A DNA stretch of 39,614 nt, from positions 1-39,614 of the forward strand of contig CAITTG010000113.1 in NCBI GenBank assembly GCA_903895255.1. The letters are read 5' to 3'. The notes under the pieces are model-generated. The model did no database searches. It saw only the letters and a list, made by a program, of their open reading frames with translations, and was not told the origin of the DNA. The stretch is from an uncultured Verrucomicrobia subdivision 3 bacterium. Its GTDB lineage: Bacteria; Verrucomicrobiota; Verrucomicrobiia; Limisphaerales; UBA11358. A program made the translations under genes and the position numbers. How positions within the stretch are numbered: the stretch's first letter is position 1; each line of letters opens with the position of its first letter. Below are positions 9,690 through 18,388 of this stretch, piece after piece.

Positions 9690-11228
9690 TTATTTCAGGC
9701 GTTTAAGGAGGTGGTCGCCCACGCGCAGGGCGTTCGCCATGGCCGTCAGCGAGGGGTTCACCGCGCCGATGCTCGGGAAAAAGCTCGTGTCCACCACGTA
9801 CAGATTGTCGAGCTCATGCGCCTTGCAATTCACGTCCAGCACCGAGGTTTTCGGATCCGTGCCAAACCGGCAGGTGCCGGACTGGTGACCGACTCCGGCG
9901 ATGGGAATGTGCTTGCCCAGATACAAGTTGTTCGGAATGAGGTGCGGGTGGAGGTCCAGATGTTCCAGCATGCCTTGCAGTTTTTTGCGCAGGCGGTTGA
10001 TGGGCTCCTGGTTGGTGAATTCGTAATGCAATTGAATCTGCCCTTGCGCGTTTAAAGTGACCCGGTTCTGCGGCAGCGGCAGGTCCTCGCCTGTCAGCCA
10101 GAAATCCACCGCGTGGCGCGCCATTTGATCCAGGGTAAATCCCGGGGCGAACTTGGGGGCGTCGTCGTGAAACATCGGGCCCTTGGACTTGCCGATCATC
10201 TGGATGTTGCCCAGTGGAAATTCGTAGTCCGGCGCGCCAAAATAAAAATCGTTCACCGAGAGGGTTTTCTGAAAGACCGTGGAATTCTCCCGGCGCGAGA
10301 GGGCCACCAGCGCGATGGCATTGTGAAACATGTAATTCCGGCCCACCAGATCCGAGCCATTGGCCAGCCCGCGCGGGTGCTGGGCATTGGCGGATTGCAA
10401 GAGCAGCCCGGCTGAGTTGGCCGCGCCGCAGGCGACCACGACGATATCGGCCGTGTACTGCTCCTCCTGGCCGGCGCGGTCCACGATCACCCGCGCGACC
10501 GCGCGGCCGCTGGCATTGGTTTCCAGCCGCCGCACCCGGGCGTTGGTGAGCAGGGTCACATTCGGATACGCCAGGGCCGGGCGCACGGCGATCACCTCCG
10601 CATCCGCCTTGGCGTGCACCAGGCAGGGGAACCCGTCGCAGGTGTCGCACCGGATGCACGGGCTGTTCGGCGGATTGCCCTCGTTGAGTAAAATGCCAGT
10701 GGGGGCAAAGGCCGGATGGTAACCCGCCGCTTTGAAGCCATCCACCAGCTCCTGGATGCGCGGTTCATGACTGACGGGCGGGAAGGGGTAGGGCGCGCTG
10801 GCGGGCGGATCCGTGGGGTCATCCCCGCGCTGTCCGTGGACGTTATACAACCGTTCCGCCTGCGTGTAATAAGGTTCCAGGTCTTCGTAACGGATGGGCC
10901 AGTCCGGCGTGAGTCCGTCCGCGGTGCGATGGGCGGAAAAATCCTCCCGGCGCAGCCGGAACAGGGCGGCCCCGTACATTTTGGTGGCGCCACCCACGAA
11001 GTAATGCGACCCCGGCTGAAACGGCCGCTGATGCTGGTCGTACCAGGTGTCCTTGGACACATAACGATTTTTCACGAATACCTCCGTCGCCTCCCAGTTT
11101 TGCTTTTCGCGCGGCAGATAATCACCGCGCTCCAGAATCAGAATGCGTTTGCCGGAGGGTGCCAGTTTGAGCGCCAGGGTCCCGCCACCCGCGCCGCTGC
11201 CAATAATGATAATGTCAAAGTTACTCAT
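9690..11228 (-). CDS. GMC-family FAD oxidoreductase
   Basis: A 512-residue flavoprotein of the glucose-methanol-choline family. The start at 11228 (MSNFDIIIIGSGAGGGTL) places the FAD-binding GxGxxG at the extreme N-terminus as in the family; a longer frame to 11306 only adds unrelated residues. Landmarks: ERGDYLPRE near residue 33, HYFVGGATKMYGAALFRLR near 80, the second signature around VVVACGAANSAGLLL near 270, and a C-terminal HQSGTCRFGTDP...VNPSLTAMANALR, which contains the active-site His and the FAD-pyrophosphate loop. A Cys-rich patch (CIRCDTCDGFPC, near 195) is seen in some bacterial GMC enzymes. These oxidise sugars, polyols or alcohols; the electron acceptor is unknown. Sits between the GH63 and MFS genes with gaps of 16 and 15 bp. 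Confidence 0.92.
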   Translation of the reverse strand: MSNFDIIIIGSGAGGGTLALKLAPSGKRILILERGDYLPREKQNWEATEVFVKNRYVSKDTWYDQHQRPFQPGSHYFVGGATKMYGAALFRLRREDFSAHRTADGLTPDWPIRYEDLEPYYTQAERLYNVHGQRGDDPTDPPASAPYPFPPVSHEPRIQELVDGFKAAGYHPAFAPTGILLNEGNPPNSPCIRCDTCDGFPCLVHAKADAEVIAVRPALAYPNVTLLTNARVRRLETNASGRAVARVIVDRAGQEEQYTADIVVVACGAANSAGLLLQSANAQHPRGLANGSDLVGRNYMFHNAIALVALSRRENSTVFQKTLSVNDFYFGAPDYEFPLGNIQMIGKSKGPMFHDDAPKFAPGFTLDQMARHAVDFWLTGEDLPLPQNRVTLNAQGQIQLHYEFTNQEPINRLRKKLQGMLEHLDLHPHLIPNNLYLGKHIPIAGVGHQSGTCRFGTDPKTSVLDVNCKAHELDNLYVVDTSFFPSIGAVNPSLTAMANALRVGDHLLKRLK

Positions 11229-11244
11229 GGTTTTTTGGGTAAAT

Positions 11245-13935
11245 TTATCCGGTGGGGCACGACCCCGGCTGGTCGGCGGCGCGGCGGGGACGGAGCAGTT
11301 TGGCAATCAGCCCGGTCCACCCGGTTTGATGCGCGGCCCCCAGCCCGCAGCCCGTGTCGCCATGGAAATATTCGTAAAACAGCACGCAATCCTTGAAATG
11401 CGGATCGCTGGCCTGTTTCGGATGGGCCTTCGAGGCCGGCCGCTGCCCGTCCGCGCCCGGCAGAAACAGGCTGGCCAGCCGGCGGGTGAGTTCATCCGCC
11501 ACTTCCCGGATCGTGAGAAATTTCCCCGATCCGGTCGGGCACTCCACTTTGAAGTCGTCCCCGTAATAGTGGTGAAATTTTTGCAGGGATTCGATCAGCA
11601 AATAATTCAGCGGCATCCAGACCGGGCCCCGCCAGTTGGAATTCCCGCCAAACATGCCATTCTGGGACTCGGCCGGCCAGTAACCCACCTCATACGTCTG
11701 GCCGCCCGTGGTAAAATGAAAGGGCTGGGTTTCGTGACGTTTGGATAACGAACGCAGACCCTGGCCCGAAAGAAACTGCGTTTCATCCAGCATGCGGCTC
11801 AGCAGTGCCTTCATGCGATGACCCCGCAGCAGGGAGAGCAGTTTCCGATCGCCCTTGCCACAAACCTGCCAGTTCGAAATCAGGCCCGCGAGTTCCGGAC
11901 GGTACTTTAAATACCATTCCATTCGGGCGGCGAACTCCGGCAGTTTTTTCAGCAGTTCCGGCTCCAGCACCTCCACGACCAGCAGCGGCAGCAGCCCGAC
12001 CAGCGACTGAATCTTCACCGGCAGGCTCGTGCCGTCGGGCAGGATGATGTGGTCGTAATAAAACTGGTCGGCCTCGTCCCACAACTTCAGGGAATCCTCG
12101 CTCACGCCATTGATGGCGGCGGCGATGGCTAGAAAATGCTCAAAAAACTTGGTGGCGATGTCCTCGTACACCCGGTCGTGGCTGGCCGCCAATTCCAGGG
12201 CGATGCGGAGCATGTTCAGGCAGTACATGGCCATCCAACTGGTCCCATCCGCCTGGTTGATGTAACCGCCCGTGGGCAGGGGTTTGCTGCGGTCAAAAAG
12301 ACCAATGTTGTCCAGCCCCAGAAAACCGCCCTGGAAAATATTGCGGTCCTGCTCGTCTTTGCGGTTGACCCACCAGGTGAAATTGATCAACAACTTTTGG
12401 AAGACGCGTTCCAGAAACTGCCAGTCGCCCCCAAACGCGGGATCGGTTTCCTGGCGCTGCCGGCGGTCGATCTGAAACACCCGGAACGCCGCCCAGGCGT
12501 GCACGGGCGGGTTCACGTCACCAAACGCCCATTCATACGCGGGCAACTGGCCGTTGGGATGCATGTACCACTCCCGCAGCAGCAGGATGAGCTGGTCCTT
12601 GGCAAAGGCCGCGTCCACCTCGGCCAGCGCGATGCAATGAAAGGCCAGGTCCCATGCCGCATACCACGGATATTCCCACTTGTCGGGCATGGAAATGATT
12701 TCCGCGTTGTTCAGGTGCTTCCAGCCGCTGTTCCGCCCGTGCTTGCGCTCCGGTGGCGGTGGCGGCTGGGTGGCATCCCCCTGCAACCAGCGCGTGACGT
12801 TGTAATGAAAGAATTGCTTGCTCCAGATCATGCCGGCAAAGGCCTGGCGCTGCACCCGCCGCTCCTCGGGTCCGGCCAGCGTCTGCTGGATCACGGCATA
12901 AAACTCGTCCGCCTCCCGGCGGCGCTGCCCGAGCACGGCTTCAAAATCACTCCAGGGCTGACGGGCGGCCGGCGCCTCCGGCTGGGTCAACCGCAGGCGG
13001 ATGGCGGCCTGGCCTCCCGCCGGCACGTGCAGTTCATGGTAGGCCCCGGCTTTGCTGCCCGTCTGTTGCGGATTGACGGCCTCCTGCCGGCCGTGGATCA
13101 CGTATTCATGAAAGGCGTCTTTGCAATACCCCGGCTGGTCCGGCTGGCCATAGAGTCGCCGGGCGTTCGTTTCATTGTCACAAAAGAGCAGCGCCGGGTT
13201 CCCTTCACAGTGGAGTTGGTAATTTCCGGCCTTGGAGTGTTCAATTTTGATGCCGCCCGCGGCTGCTGACAGCCGGGGTTTCACCGGCTTGACGTTCCAG
13301 GACCAGGTGTTGCGGCAGCATACCTGCGGCAGCACCACCAGCCGGGCGGCTTCCGGTCCGCGATTAAAAATCGTGACCTGCATGAGTATATCCTCCGGCC
13401 CGGCCTTGGCATATTCCACCACCACATCGAAATAACGGTCCTCGTCGAATAATCCCGTGTCCAGCAATTCAAACTCCGGATGCGTGGGACCGCGCTGCCG
13501 GTTCTCCTCCAGCAGCTGCGCGTACGGAAATTCGCCCTGCGGATACTTGTACAGCATCTTCAGGTAGGAATGACTGGGGGTGGCGTCCAGGTAATAATAC
13601 AACTCCTTCACATCCTCGCCGTGATTCCCCTCGCTATTGGTCAGGCCAAACAGCCGTTCTTTTAAAATCGGATCCCGCCCGTTCCACAACGCCAGCGATA
13701 GGCAGATGTGCTGCCAGTCATCGCTGAGTCCCGCCAGGCCATCCTCGCCCCAGCGGTAGGCCCGGCTGCGGGCGTGGTCATGCGGAAAATAATCCCAGGC
13801 CGTGCCGCCCGGACTGTAATCCTCCCTTACCGTGCCCCATTGCCGTTCCGAAAGATACGGCCCCCAGCGGCGCCAGTCCTGGTGACCCGCCTGGTCCTCG
13901 GCCATCCGCTGCTGTTCTGCCGTTGGTGAATTCAT
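11245..13935 (-). CDS. GH63-type glucosidase (MGH1-like), first gene of the operon
   Basis: An 896-residue cytoplasmic protein (no signal peptide) with an N-terminal beta-rich domain (about 1-330) and a C-terminal (alpha/alpha)6 barrel (about 380-880). Family-typical stretches are WEYPWYAAWDLAFHCIALA near 425, with the Asp expected as catalytic acid, GNSNWRGPVWMPLNYLLIES near 765, and YEYFHGDTGCGLGAAHQTGWTGL near 855. Bacterial relatives hydrolyse glucosyl linkages in small molecules or oligosaccharides, such as glucosylglycerate or mannosylglycerate; the exact substrate cannot be read here. A GGAGAG ribosome-binding site precedes the ATG at 13935. It leads a four-gene operon with an oxidoreductase, a permease and an SDR, suggesting release of glucose (or a sugar derivative) followed by oxidation. 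Confidence 0.88.
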   Translation of the reverse strand: MNSPTAEQQRMAEDQAGHQDWRRWGPYLSERQWGTVREDYSPGGTAWDYFPHDHARSRAYRWGEDGLAGLSDDWQHICLSLALWNGRDPILKERLFGLTNSEGNHGEDVKELYYYLDATPSHSYLKMLYKYPQGEFPYAQLLEENRQRGPTHPEFELLDTGLFDEDRYFDVVVEYAKAGPEDILMQVTIFNRGPEAARLVVLPQVCCRNTWSWNVKPVKPRLSAAAGGIKIEHSKAGNYQLHCEGNPALLFCDNETNARRLYGQPDQPGYCKDAFHEYVIHGRQEAVNPQQTGSKAGAYHELHVPAGGQAAIRLRLTQPEAPAARQPWSDFEAVLGQRRREADEFYAVIQQTLAGPEERRVQRQAFAGMIWSKQFFHYNVTRWLQGDATQPPPPPERKHGRNSGWKHLNNAEIISMPDKWEYPWYAAWDLAFHCIALAEVDAAFAKDQLILLLREWYMHPNGQLPAYEWAFGDVNPPVHAWAAFRVFQIDRRQRQETDPAFGGDWQFLERVFQKLLINFTWWVNRKDEQDRNIFQGGFLGLDNIGLFDRSKPLPTGGYINQADGTSWMAMYCLNMLRIALELAASHDRVYEDIATKFFEHFLAIAAAINGVSEDSLKLWDEADQFYYDHIILPDGTSLPVKIQSLVGLLPLLVVEVLEPELLKKLPEFAARMEWYLKYRPELAGLISNWQVCGKGDRKLLSLLRGHRMKALLSRMLDETQFLSGQGLRSLSKRHETQPFHFTTGGQTYEVGYWPAESQNGMFGGNSNWRGPVWMPLNYLLIESLQKFHHYYGDDFKVECPTGSGKFLTIREVADELTRRLASLFLPGADGQRPASKAHPKQASDPHFKDCVLFYEYFHGDTGCGLGAAHQTGWTGLIAKLLRPRRAADQPGSCPTG

Positions 13936-14185
13936 GGTTGCTCTCCACTAACCGACATCCGCCATATTTTTTGGTCTGCTGGGACGCTGCCGTCCAGACC
14001 GGCCACGTCTTGTTTATACCTGCTTGCTTTAACATAAGATATTAATTTATTACAAAAAACGTCCGGCAACGGAACGTCTGGTGAGGCGGGGGGGGTGCCC
14101 CAGCCCCGGGAGGGTTAATCATTGCAAAAATCCACCGGGGCTGGCGACTCGAAAGCGGAGCGGTGCCGCGACGGCCGAAATTTGC

Positions 14186-14551
14186 TCAGGGAAAGCTGAT
14201 CCGCAGAATCGCAAAATTGGGCCCGTGATTTTCCGGACCGCTGATGGGCGGGGGAGCCACCACGGGCGGCGGCATCAAGATGGCCGGCTTGGGCAGTTCA
14301 GGGGCGGACAAGGCGGGATTGAACAAAGCCCAAGTCTGCGATGGCTCGATAAAATCCACCACCAAACCGCTCGCCAGCGTCCGTGAACCCAGATCGTAAT
14401 GGGGCGCGGACGGCTTTTCCAAAATCAGGGCGGGGATCGCATTGGTCGTGCCCCCTGGTTGCACCAGGGCGGAATTATCCTGCGCCTGCACCATTCCTGC
14501 CGCCAGCCAGCCGGCCAGCAGCCATAAAAAGCTTCTGTGTGCAGCATTCAT
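14186..14551 (-). CDS. Small secreted proline-rich protein, unknown
   Basis: A 121-residue protein I do not recognise. The start is set at 14551 (MNAAHRSFLWLLAGWLAAGMVQAQ), which gives a textbook signal peptide with AQA-like cleavage after MVQAQ; the frame remains open further upstream but that part overlaps the divergent msr gene. The mature part is short and ends in a proline-rich run (PKPAILMPPPVVAPPPI) followed by GPENHGPNFAILRISFP. Probably a periplasmic or surface protein. Divergent from the MsrBA gene with 80 bp between start codons, so the two may share a control region. Confidence 0.6.
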   Translation of the reverse strand: MNAAHRSFLWLLAGWLAAGMVQAQDNSALVQPGGTTNAIPALILEKPSAPHYDLGSRTLASGLVVDFIEPSQTWALFNPALSAPELPKPAILMPPPVVAPPPISGPENHGPNFAILRISFP

Positions 14552-14630
14552 ATAATCAACATTGGCCTCGTTTGTGGGATTGTCAAATTGTCCGGGAATA
14601 AACCACCGGACAACGGCTCCCACATGTGTT

Positions 14631-15698
14631 ATGATGAAACAAATTTTAAGCGGTTGCACGGCTTTTTTACTCGCCCTTACCCTCGTGGGTTGCGGGGCGG
14701 GCCGGGCGAGCCAGACGGATTCCAACACCATTCAAACCATTGCCATGAGTAATTTCAAACCGATTCCCCCGGAAGAGCGCAAAGCCAAACTCACCCCCAT
14801 GCAATATGAGGTCACGCAGCACGCCGCGACCGAGCCGCCGTTTCACAACGAATTCTGGGACAACAAAAAGCCCGGCATTTATGTGGATGTCGTCTCCGGC
14901 AAGCCCCTCTTCAGCTCGCTGGATAAATTCGACTCCGGCTGCGGCTGGCCCAGCTTTACCAAGCCCGTCAATCCCTCGGAGGTCGTTGAGAAAAGCGACA
15001 ACACCTTTGGCATGGAACGCACCGAAGTGCGCTCCGCTTCCGCCGACTCCCATTTGGGCCACGTGTTCGATGACGGTCCCGGGCCCACACACCTGCGCTA
15101 TTGCATCAATTCCGCGTCCCTGCGCTTCGTCCCCGTGGACCAAATGGCCGCGGCCGGTTACGGCAGTCTGCTCGCCCCCTTCGTGAAGGCTGGCTTGATC
15201 AAGCCCTCCGCCGAACGGGAGACCGCCATTGTGTCCGGCGGCTGTTTTTGGGGCATGCAGGAAATCATCCGCAAACTCCCCGGCGTCATCACCTCCACCG
15301 TGGGCTATACCGGCGGCAATGTCCCGAATCCCACCTATGAGCTGGTCTGCACCCACACCACCGGCCACGCCGAGGCCGTGGAAGTCGTCTTCGACCCCAC
15401 CATCATGAGCTATGAGCAATTCCTGGGCTTCTTCTTCCGGATGCATGATCCGACGACTCTGAACCGCCAGGAAAACGACATCGGCGACCAATACCGCTCC
15501 GCGATCTTCTACACCAGCGAAGCCCAGCGCGTCACCGCCGAAAAAGTGAAGGCCGAAGTCGATAAATCCGGCAAGTGGAAAGCCCCCATTGTGACCGAAA
15601 TCACCAAGGCCACCACGTTTTATCCGGCCGAGGAATACCATCAGGATTACCTGCAAAAGAATCCCGGCGGCTACATGTGCCACTATCTGCGGCCCTGA
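14631..15698 (+). CDS. msrBA: Lipoprotein methionine sulfoxide reductase, MsrB-MsrA fusion
   Basis: A 355-residue bifunctional repair enzyme, reducing both R- and S-methionine sulfoxide in envelope proteins. It starts with a lipoprotein signal ([21 protein letters not shown]; two adjacent ATGs at 14631 and 14634). MsrB comes first (about residues 40-180): [20 protein letters not shown] and the catalytic Cys in [11 protein letters not shown]. MsrA follows (about 195-355) with the catalytic Cys in GGCFWGMQE, the GYTGG loop and a C-terminal GGYMCHYL cysteine. The two CxxC pairs that bind structural zinc in many MsrB proteins are missing: the expected positions read [10 protein letters not shown] and VRSASADSH. 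This zinc-free MsrB form is known in other bacteria. A strong GC hairpin follows the stop codon. Confidence 0.95.
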   Translation: MMKQILSGCTAFLLALTLVGCGAGRASQTDSNTIQTIAMSNFKPIPPEERKAKLTPMQYEVTQHAATEPPFHNEFWDNKKPGIYVDVVSGKPLFSSLDKFDSGCGWPSFTKPVNPSEVVEKSDNTFGMERTEVRSASADSHLGHVFDDGPGPTHLRYCINSASLRFVPVDQMAAAGYGSLLAPFVKAGLIKPSAERETAIVSGGCFWGMQEIIRKLPGVITSTVGYTGGNVPNPTYELVCTHTTGHAEAVEVVFDPTIMSYEQFLGFFFRMHDPTTLNRQENDIGDQYRSAIFYTSEAQRVTAEKVKAEVDKSGKWKAPIVTEITKATTFYPAEEYHQDYLQKNPGGYMCHYLRP

Positions 15699-15708
15699 GC
15701 CGAAATGG

Positions 15709-15731
15709 CGCGCGGCCGTCCCGGCCGCGCG
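15709..15731 (+). terminator. Candidate terminator hairpin after msrBA
   Basis: A 10-bp perfect stem (CGCGCGGCCG pairing with CGGCCGCGCG) with a 3-base loop begins 11 bases past the msrBA stop codon. The downstream run is AACTTTAAAAAG, so the T-tract is weak; it is a plausible but not ideal intrinsic terminator. Confidence 0.5.
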
Positions 15732-15811
15732 AACTTTAAAAAGTCGACAACCTTTGGGTGTTTCCCGGCTCTAACTTTGTCCAAAACGGATTATAATCCA
15801 GTAAAAATTAT

Positions 15812-16594
15812 ATGAAAAACTCCACCCGACCTTCGCCCAAGCCCGCCCGCGCGGCCTGGCTGGCGGCCTTGCTGCTCGCCCCCATGGTTGCCGTCGCCGC
15901 CCCGGTCACCTTCACCAGCTCCGCCCGCCAAACCTCGTTGGTCGAACTCTACACCTCCGAAGGCTGCAGCAGTTGTCCCCCGGCGGAAAAATGGTTGAGC
16001 GGCCTCAAGGACAACCCCGGCCTCTGGCGCGATTTTGTGCCCGTCGCCTTTCATGTGGATTACTGGAATTACCTCGGCTGGCGCGATCCCTGGTCGCGGG
16101 AGCAGTACTCCGACCGCCAGCAGGAATATGCCCGCGTCTGGGGCGCCGCCAATGTTTACACCCCGGAATTTGTGCTCAACGGCCAGGAATGGCAGCGCCA
16201 CTTCTGGAACGCCAGCGTCCCGCCCGGTGCCGTGCCCGACGCCGGCATTCTCCAGGTCACCTCGTCCGACGGCCACCAATGGCAGGTCACCTACACCGCG
16301 CCCGCGGACGCCGCTCCGGGCGTGCAGGTTTACGGACTGCACACCGCCTTGCTCGTCTGCGAAGTGGCCTCGGACGTCAAAGCCGGGGAAAATTCCGGCC
16401 GCCGCCTGAACCATGACTTCGCCGCCGTGACGCTCACGGAGCAACCCTTGGTCAGCAAAACCAATGTATTTGCCGCCACCTTCCGCCTGGATGAAAAAGC
16501 CCGCCCCGCGACCGGCCGCCTGGCCCTCGCCGCCTGGGTCGTGCCCAACGGCCAGACCGCGCCCGTGCAAGCCGTCGGCGGCTGGCTGCCCTGA
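15812..16594 (+). CDS. Secreted DUF1223 thioredoxin-like protein
   Basis: A 260-residue exported protein with a signal peptide (AAWLAALLLAPMVAVAAP, cleaved near residue 30). The mature protein opens with LVELYTSEGCSSCPPAEKWL, the hallmark of the DUF1223 family, including a thioredoxin-like CSSC pair. Further family text is VAFHVDYWNYLGWRDPWS and YTPEFVLNGQEW. Members of this family are predicted periplasmic thiol proteins of unknown role. It lies 113 bp after msrBA on the same strand, beyond a hairpin; a link to envelope redox repair is tempting but is inference only. Confidence 0.88.
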   Translation: MKNSTRPSPKPARAAWLAALLLAPMVAVAAPVTFTSSARQTSLVELYTSEGCSSCPPAEKWLSGLKDNPGLWRDFVPVAFHVDYWNYLGWRDPWSREQYSDRQQEYARVWGAANVYTPEFVLNGQEWQRHFWNASVPPGAVPDAGILQVTSSDGHQWQVTYTAPADAAPGVQVYGLHTALLVCEVASDVKAGENSGRRLNHDFAAVTLTEQPLVSKTNVFAATFRLDEKARPATGRLALAAWVVPNGQTAPVQAVGGWLP

Positions 16595-16869
16595 GCCCGT
16601 TCCCCGGAGTGCGCCCGTCTCGGGAGCCAGTCTTCCCGCGTAGCGGTGAACCGGCGTTCACCGCAATTATGAAAAAGCCATGCGACAGGGCCAGCCTCCG
16701 AATATGCCAACCCTATCCGCCTGCCGTCCAAACCATCCACCCTGATCTTGTAGGAACCGACGTGAGGAGTTTCTGCTTAAATCCCCGCCCGGTCCTTTTG
16801 AAAATCTGAAATTTCCAATTTGAAATCGCCGCCCCTTTACCTCCTTTTCGTCCCGGCGAGACCTCGCAA

Positions 16870-17175
16870 TTTGCCCGCCCGCCGTTTCCGCACGATCAAC
16901 CCCACCGCCACCACCACACACGCCCACCCAAACCGGTCCCCATACTGGTGGTAATACGTCGGCACCCGTTTCTCGCCGGGCGCCAGCAACGGGATCTCCA
17001 CCGTCGTGCTCCCCGGACCATACACCGTGCCCTCGGCATCGTGAAATATATCCTGCAGATGCCCGTGCGCGTCGATCCAGCAGGTCAGCCCGGTGTTCGC
17101 GCAACGGAGCAGGGGCAGGCCGTTCTCCACGGCGCGGAAGGCCGCCGCCGCCGCTTGCTGCCATTGCTCCGAACC
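16870..17175 (-). pseudogene. Duplicated C-terminal fragment of lnt
   Basis: This 306-bp block aligns without gaps to the 3' end of the intact HAD-Lnt gene (24644-24949). I count 14 base differences; only two change the protein (Ala/Ser in the QQAAAA region, Glu/Ala just before QWQQ) and the rest are silent. It encodes the last part of the nitrilase domain and the C-terminal membrane helix only, so it cannot be functional: the catalytic triad is absent. The surrounding open frame (16837-17196) starts with an unrelated ATG. The homology breaks abruptly on both sides. Silent divergence suggests it came from a once-functional paralogue or a related strain, not from decay of a fresh copy. Confidence 0.88.
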
Positions 17176-17245
17176 GCAACGGTTAAGGCTACTCATAAAT
17201 ATAGACTAAGAAGATGGGCTGTCAAATGGAAATTGGCAGGAGCCG

Positions 17246-18388
17246 CTACCCGCGGAAGATGTCGAAGGGTTCGATTTTTAACACTTTGCGAATTCCAATG
17301 TAGCTGGAGATGCCGGCGATCAGCAGGACCATCCCAAAGGCCAGCCCGAGATTTCCGAAGGTGATCATGGCGGCGTAATTGGGCAGCCGGGAGCGGGCGA
17401 GCTCGATCATCAGGGTGACCATGCCAACGCCCAGGCCGTAGCCGATCAGGGCGGTGAAGAAAGCCATGAACAGGATCATGTAAACCAGTTCACGCCCCTT
17501 GGCACCAATGGCTTTCAGCGCGCCGAATTTTTCCAGGTTTTCGAGAATGAAGGTGTAAAAGGTCTGGCCTGAAATGGAGAGTCCCACGATAAAGGCAATA
17601 ATGGTCATCAGCAGGATGTTGGTGCCGATGCCGGTCTGATAGGTATAGTAATTCGCGATTTTCTGGTTGAATTCATCCTTGGTCAGGGCGAGATAGCCGA
17701 GTTTGGCGACCTGCTGCTTGATGGCCGCGATGGCGGCCAGGTTTTTGGGCTGCACCAGCACGTAAGACAGCGTGAAACGGGTCGAGGGAATGTATTCGAT
17801 GGCGCGGTGGTAGGTGGTGTAGAGGGTGGGCGTGCCATTCAACCCATTGGAGGCCACGCGGGCAATCCCAACGATCTTGCCACGGTGGTCGTTGAGCTCA
17901 AAGGTGGTGCCGATCCTGGGGTTGCCGAGCTTCGAGAATTCCGCGTCGTCCACCACGAAAAAAGTGTTGTCGGCGTAAATGTCCTGAATATTGCCTTGCT
18001 CCAATTCGGGCCGGCCAAACAGGCTTTCATCGTCCATGCCGACCACATTCACGCTTTGCCAGATGCCGTTGGTGAGTTTGACCAGCGCGCCGCCCATGAA
18101 GAGCGGCACCGCGTAGCTGACCCCGTCCAGGCTGCGGGCGGCGTCCAGGACGTAATCCGGCATCGGAATGGGACTGGTGGCGGTGTTGACGGCCGGGTCC
18201 ATGATCCACATGGCCGCGCCGATATTGGTGACCGGGGAAAACGCGCGGTTGAGAATGCCGGCGAACATGGCGGTCATTTCCATCATCAGGAACACGGCGA
18301 ACGTGATGCCGATCAGCAGGGCAAAGAATTTGCCGCGATCGTTCACCAGGAGTTTGAAACCGATCCGCAAAATACCGGTGTGTTTCAC
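17246..18388 (-). CDS. FtsX/MacB-type ABC transporter permease
   Basis: A 380-residue permease, last gene of the exporter operon. The start is a GTG at 18388 (VKHTGILRIG) whose last bases overlap the TGA of the TolC gene as GTGA, the mark of translational coupling. One N-terminal membrane helix (about residues 21-43) is followed by a large periplasmic domain (about 45-255) and three C-terminal helices (around 260-285, 310-335, 345-370), with the FtsX signature region LEKFGALKAIGAKGRELVYMI between the first two. This topology is that of MacB/DevC-type permeases that do not pump across the inner membrane in the classical way but drive periplasmic substrates to an outer-membrane channel. Substrate unknown. 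Confidence 0.88.
   Translation of the reverse strand: MKHTGILRIGFKLLVNDRGKFFALLIGITFAVFLMMEMTAMFAGILNRAFSPVTNIGAAMWIMDPAVNTATSPIPMPDYVLDAARSLDGVSYAVPLFMGGALVKLTNGIWQSVNVVGMDDESLFGRPELEQGNIQDIYADNTFFVVDDAEFSKLGNPRIGTTFELNDHRGKIVGIARVASNGLNGTPTLYTTYHRAIEYIPSTRFTLSYVLVQPKNLAAIAAIKQQVAKLGYLALTKDEFNQKIANYYTYQTGIGTNILLMTIIAFIVGLSISGQTFYTFILENLEKFGALKAIGAKGRELVYMILFMAFFTALIGYGLGVGMVTLMIELARSRLPNYAAMITFGNLGLAFGMVLLIAGISSYIGIRKVLKIEPFDIFRG

Noticed and set aside
12136..13269. Long plus-strand frame opposite the GH63 gene
   Set aside because: Antisense shadow caused by high GC content.
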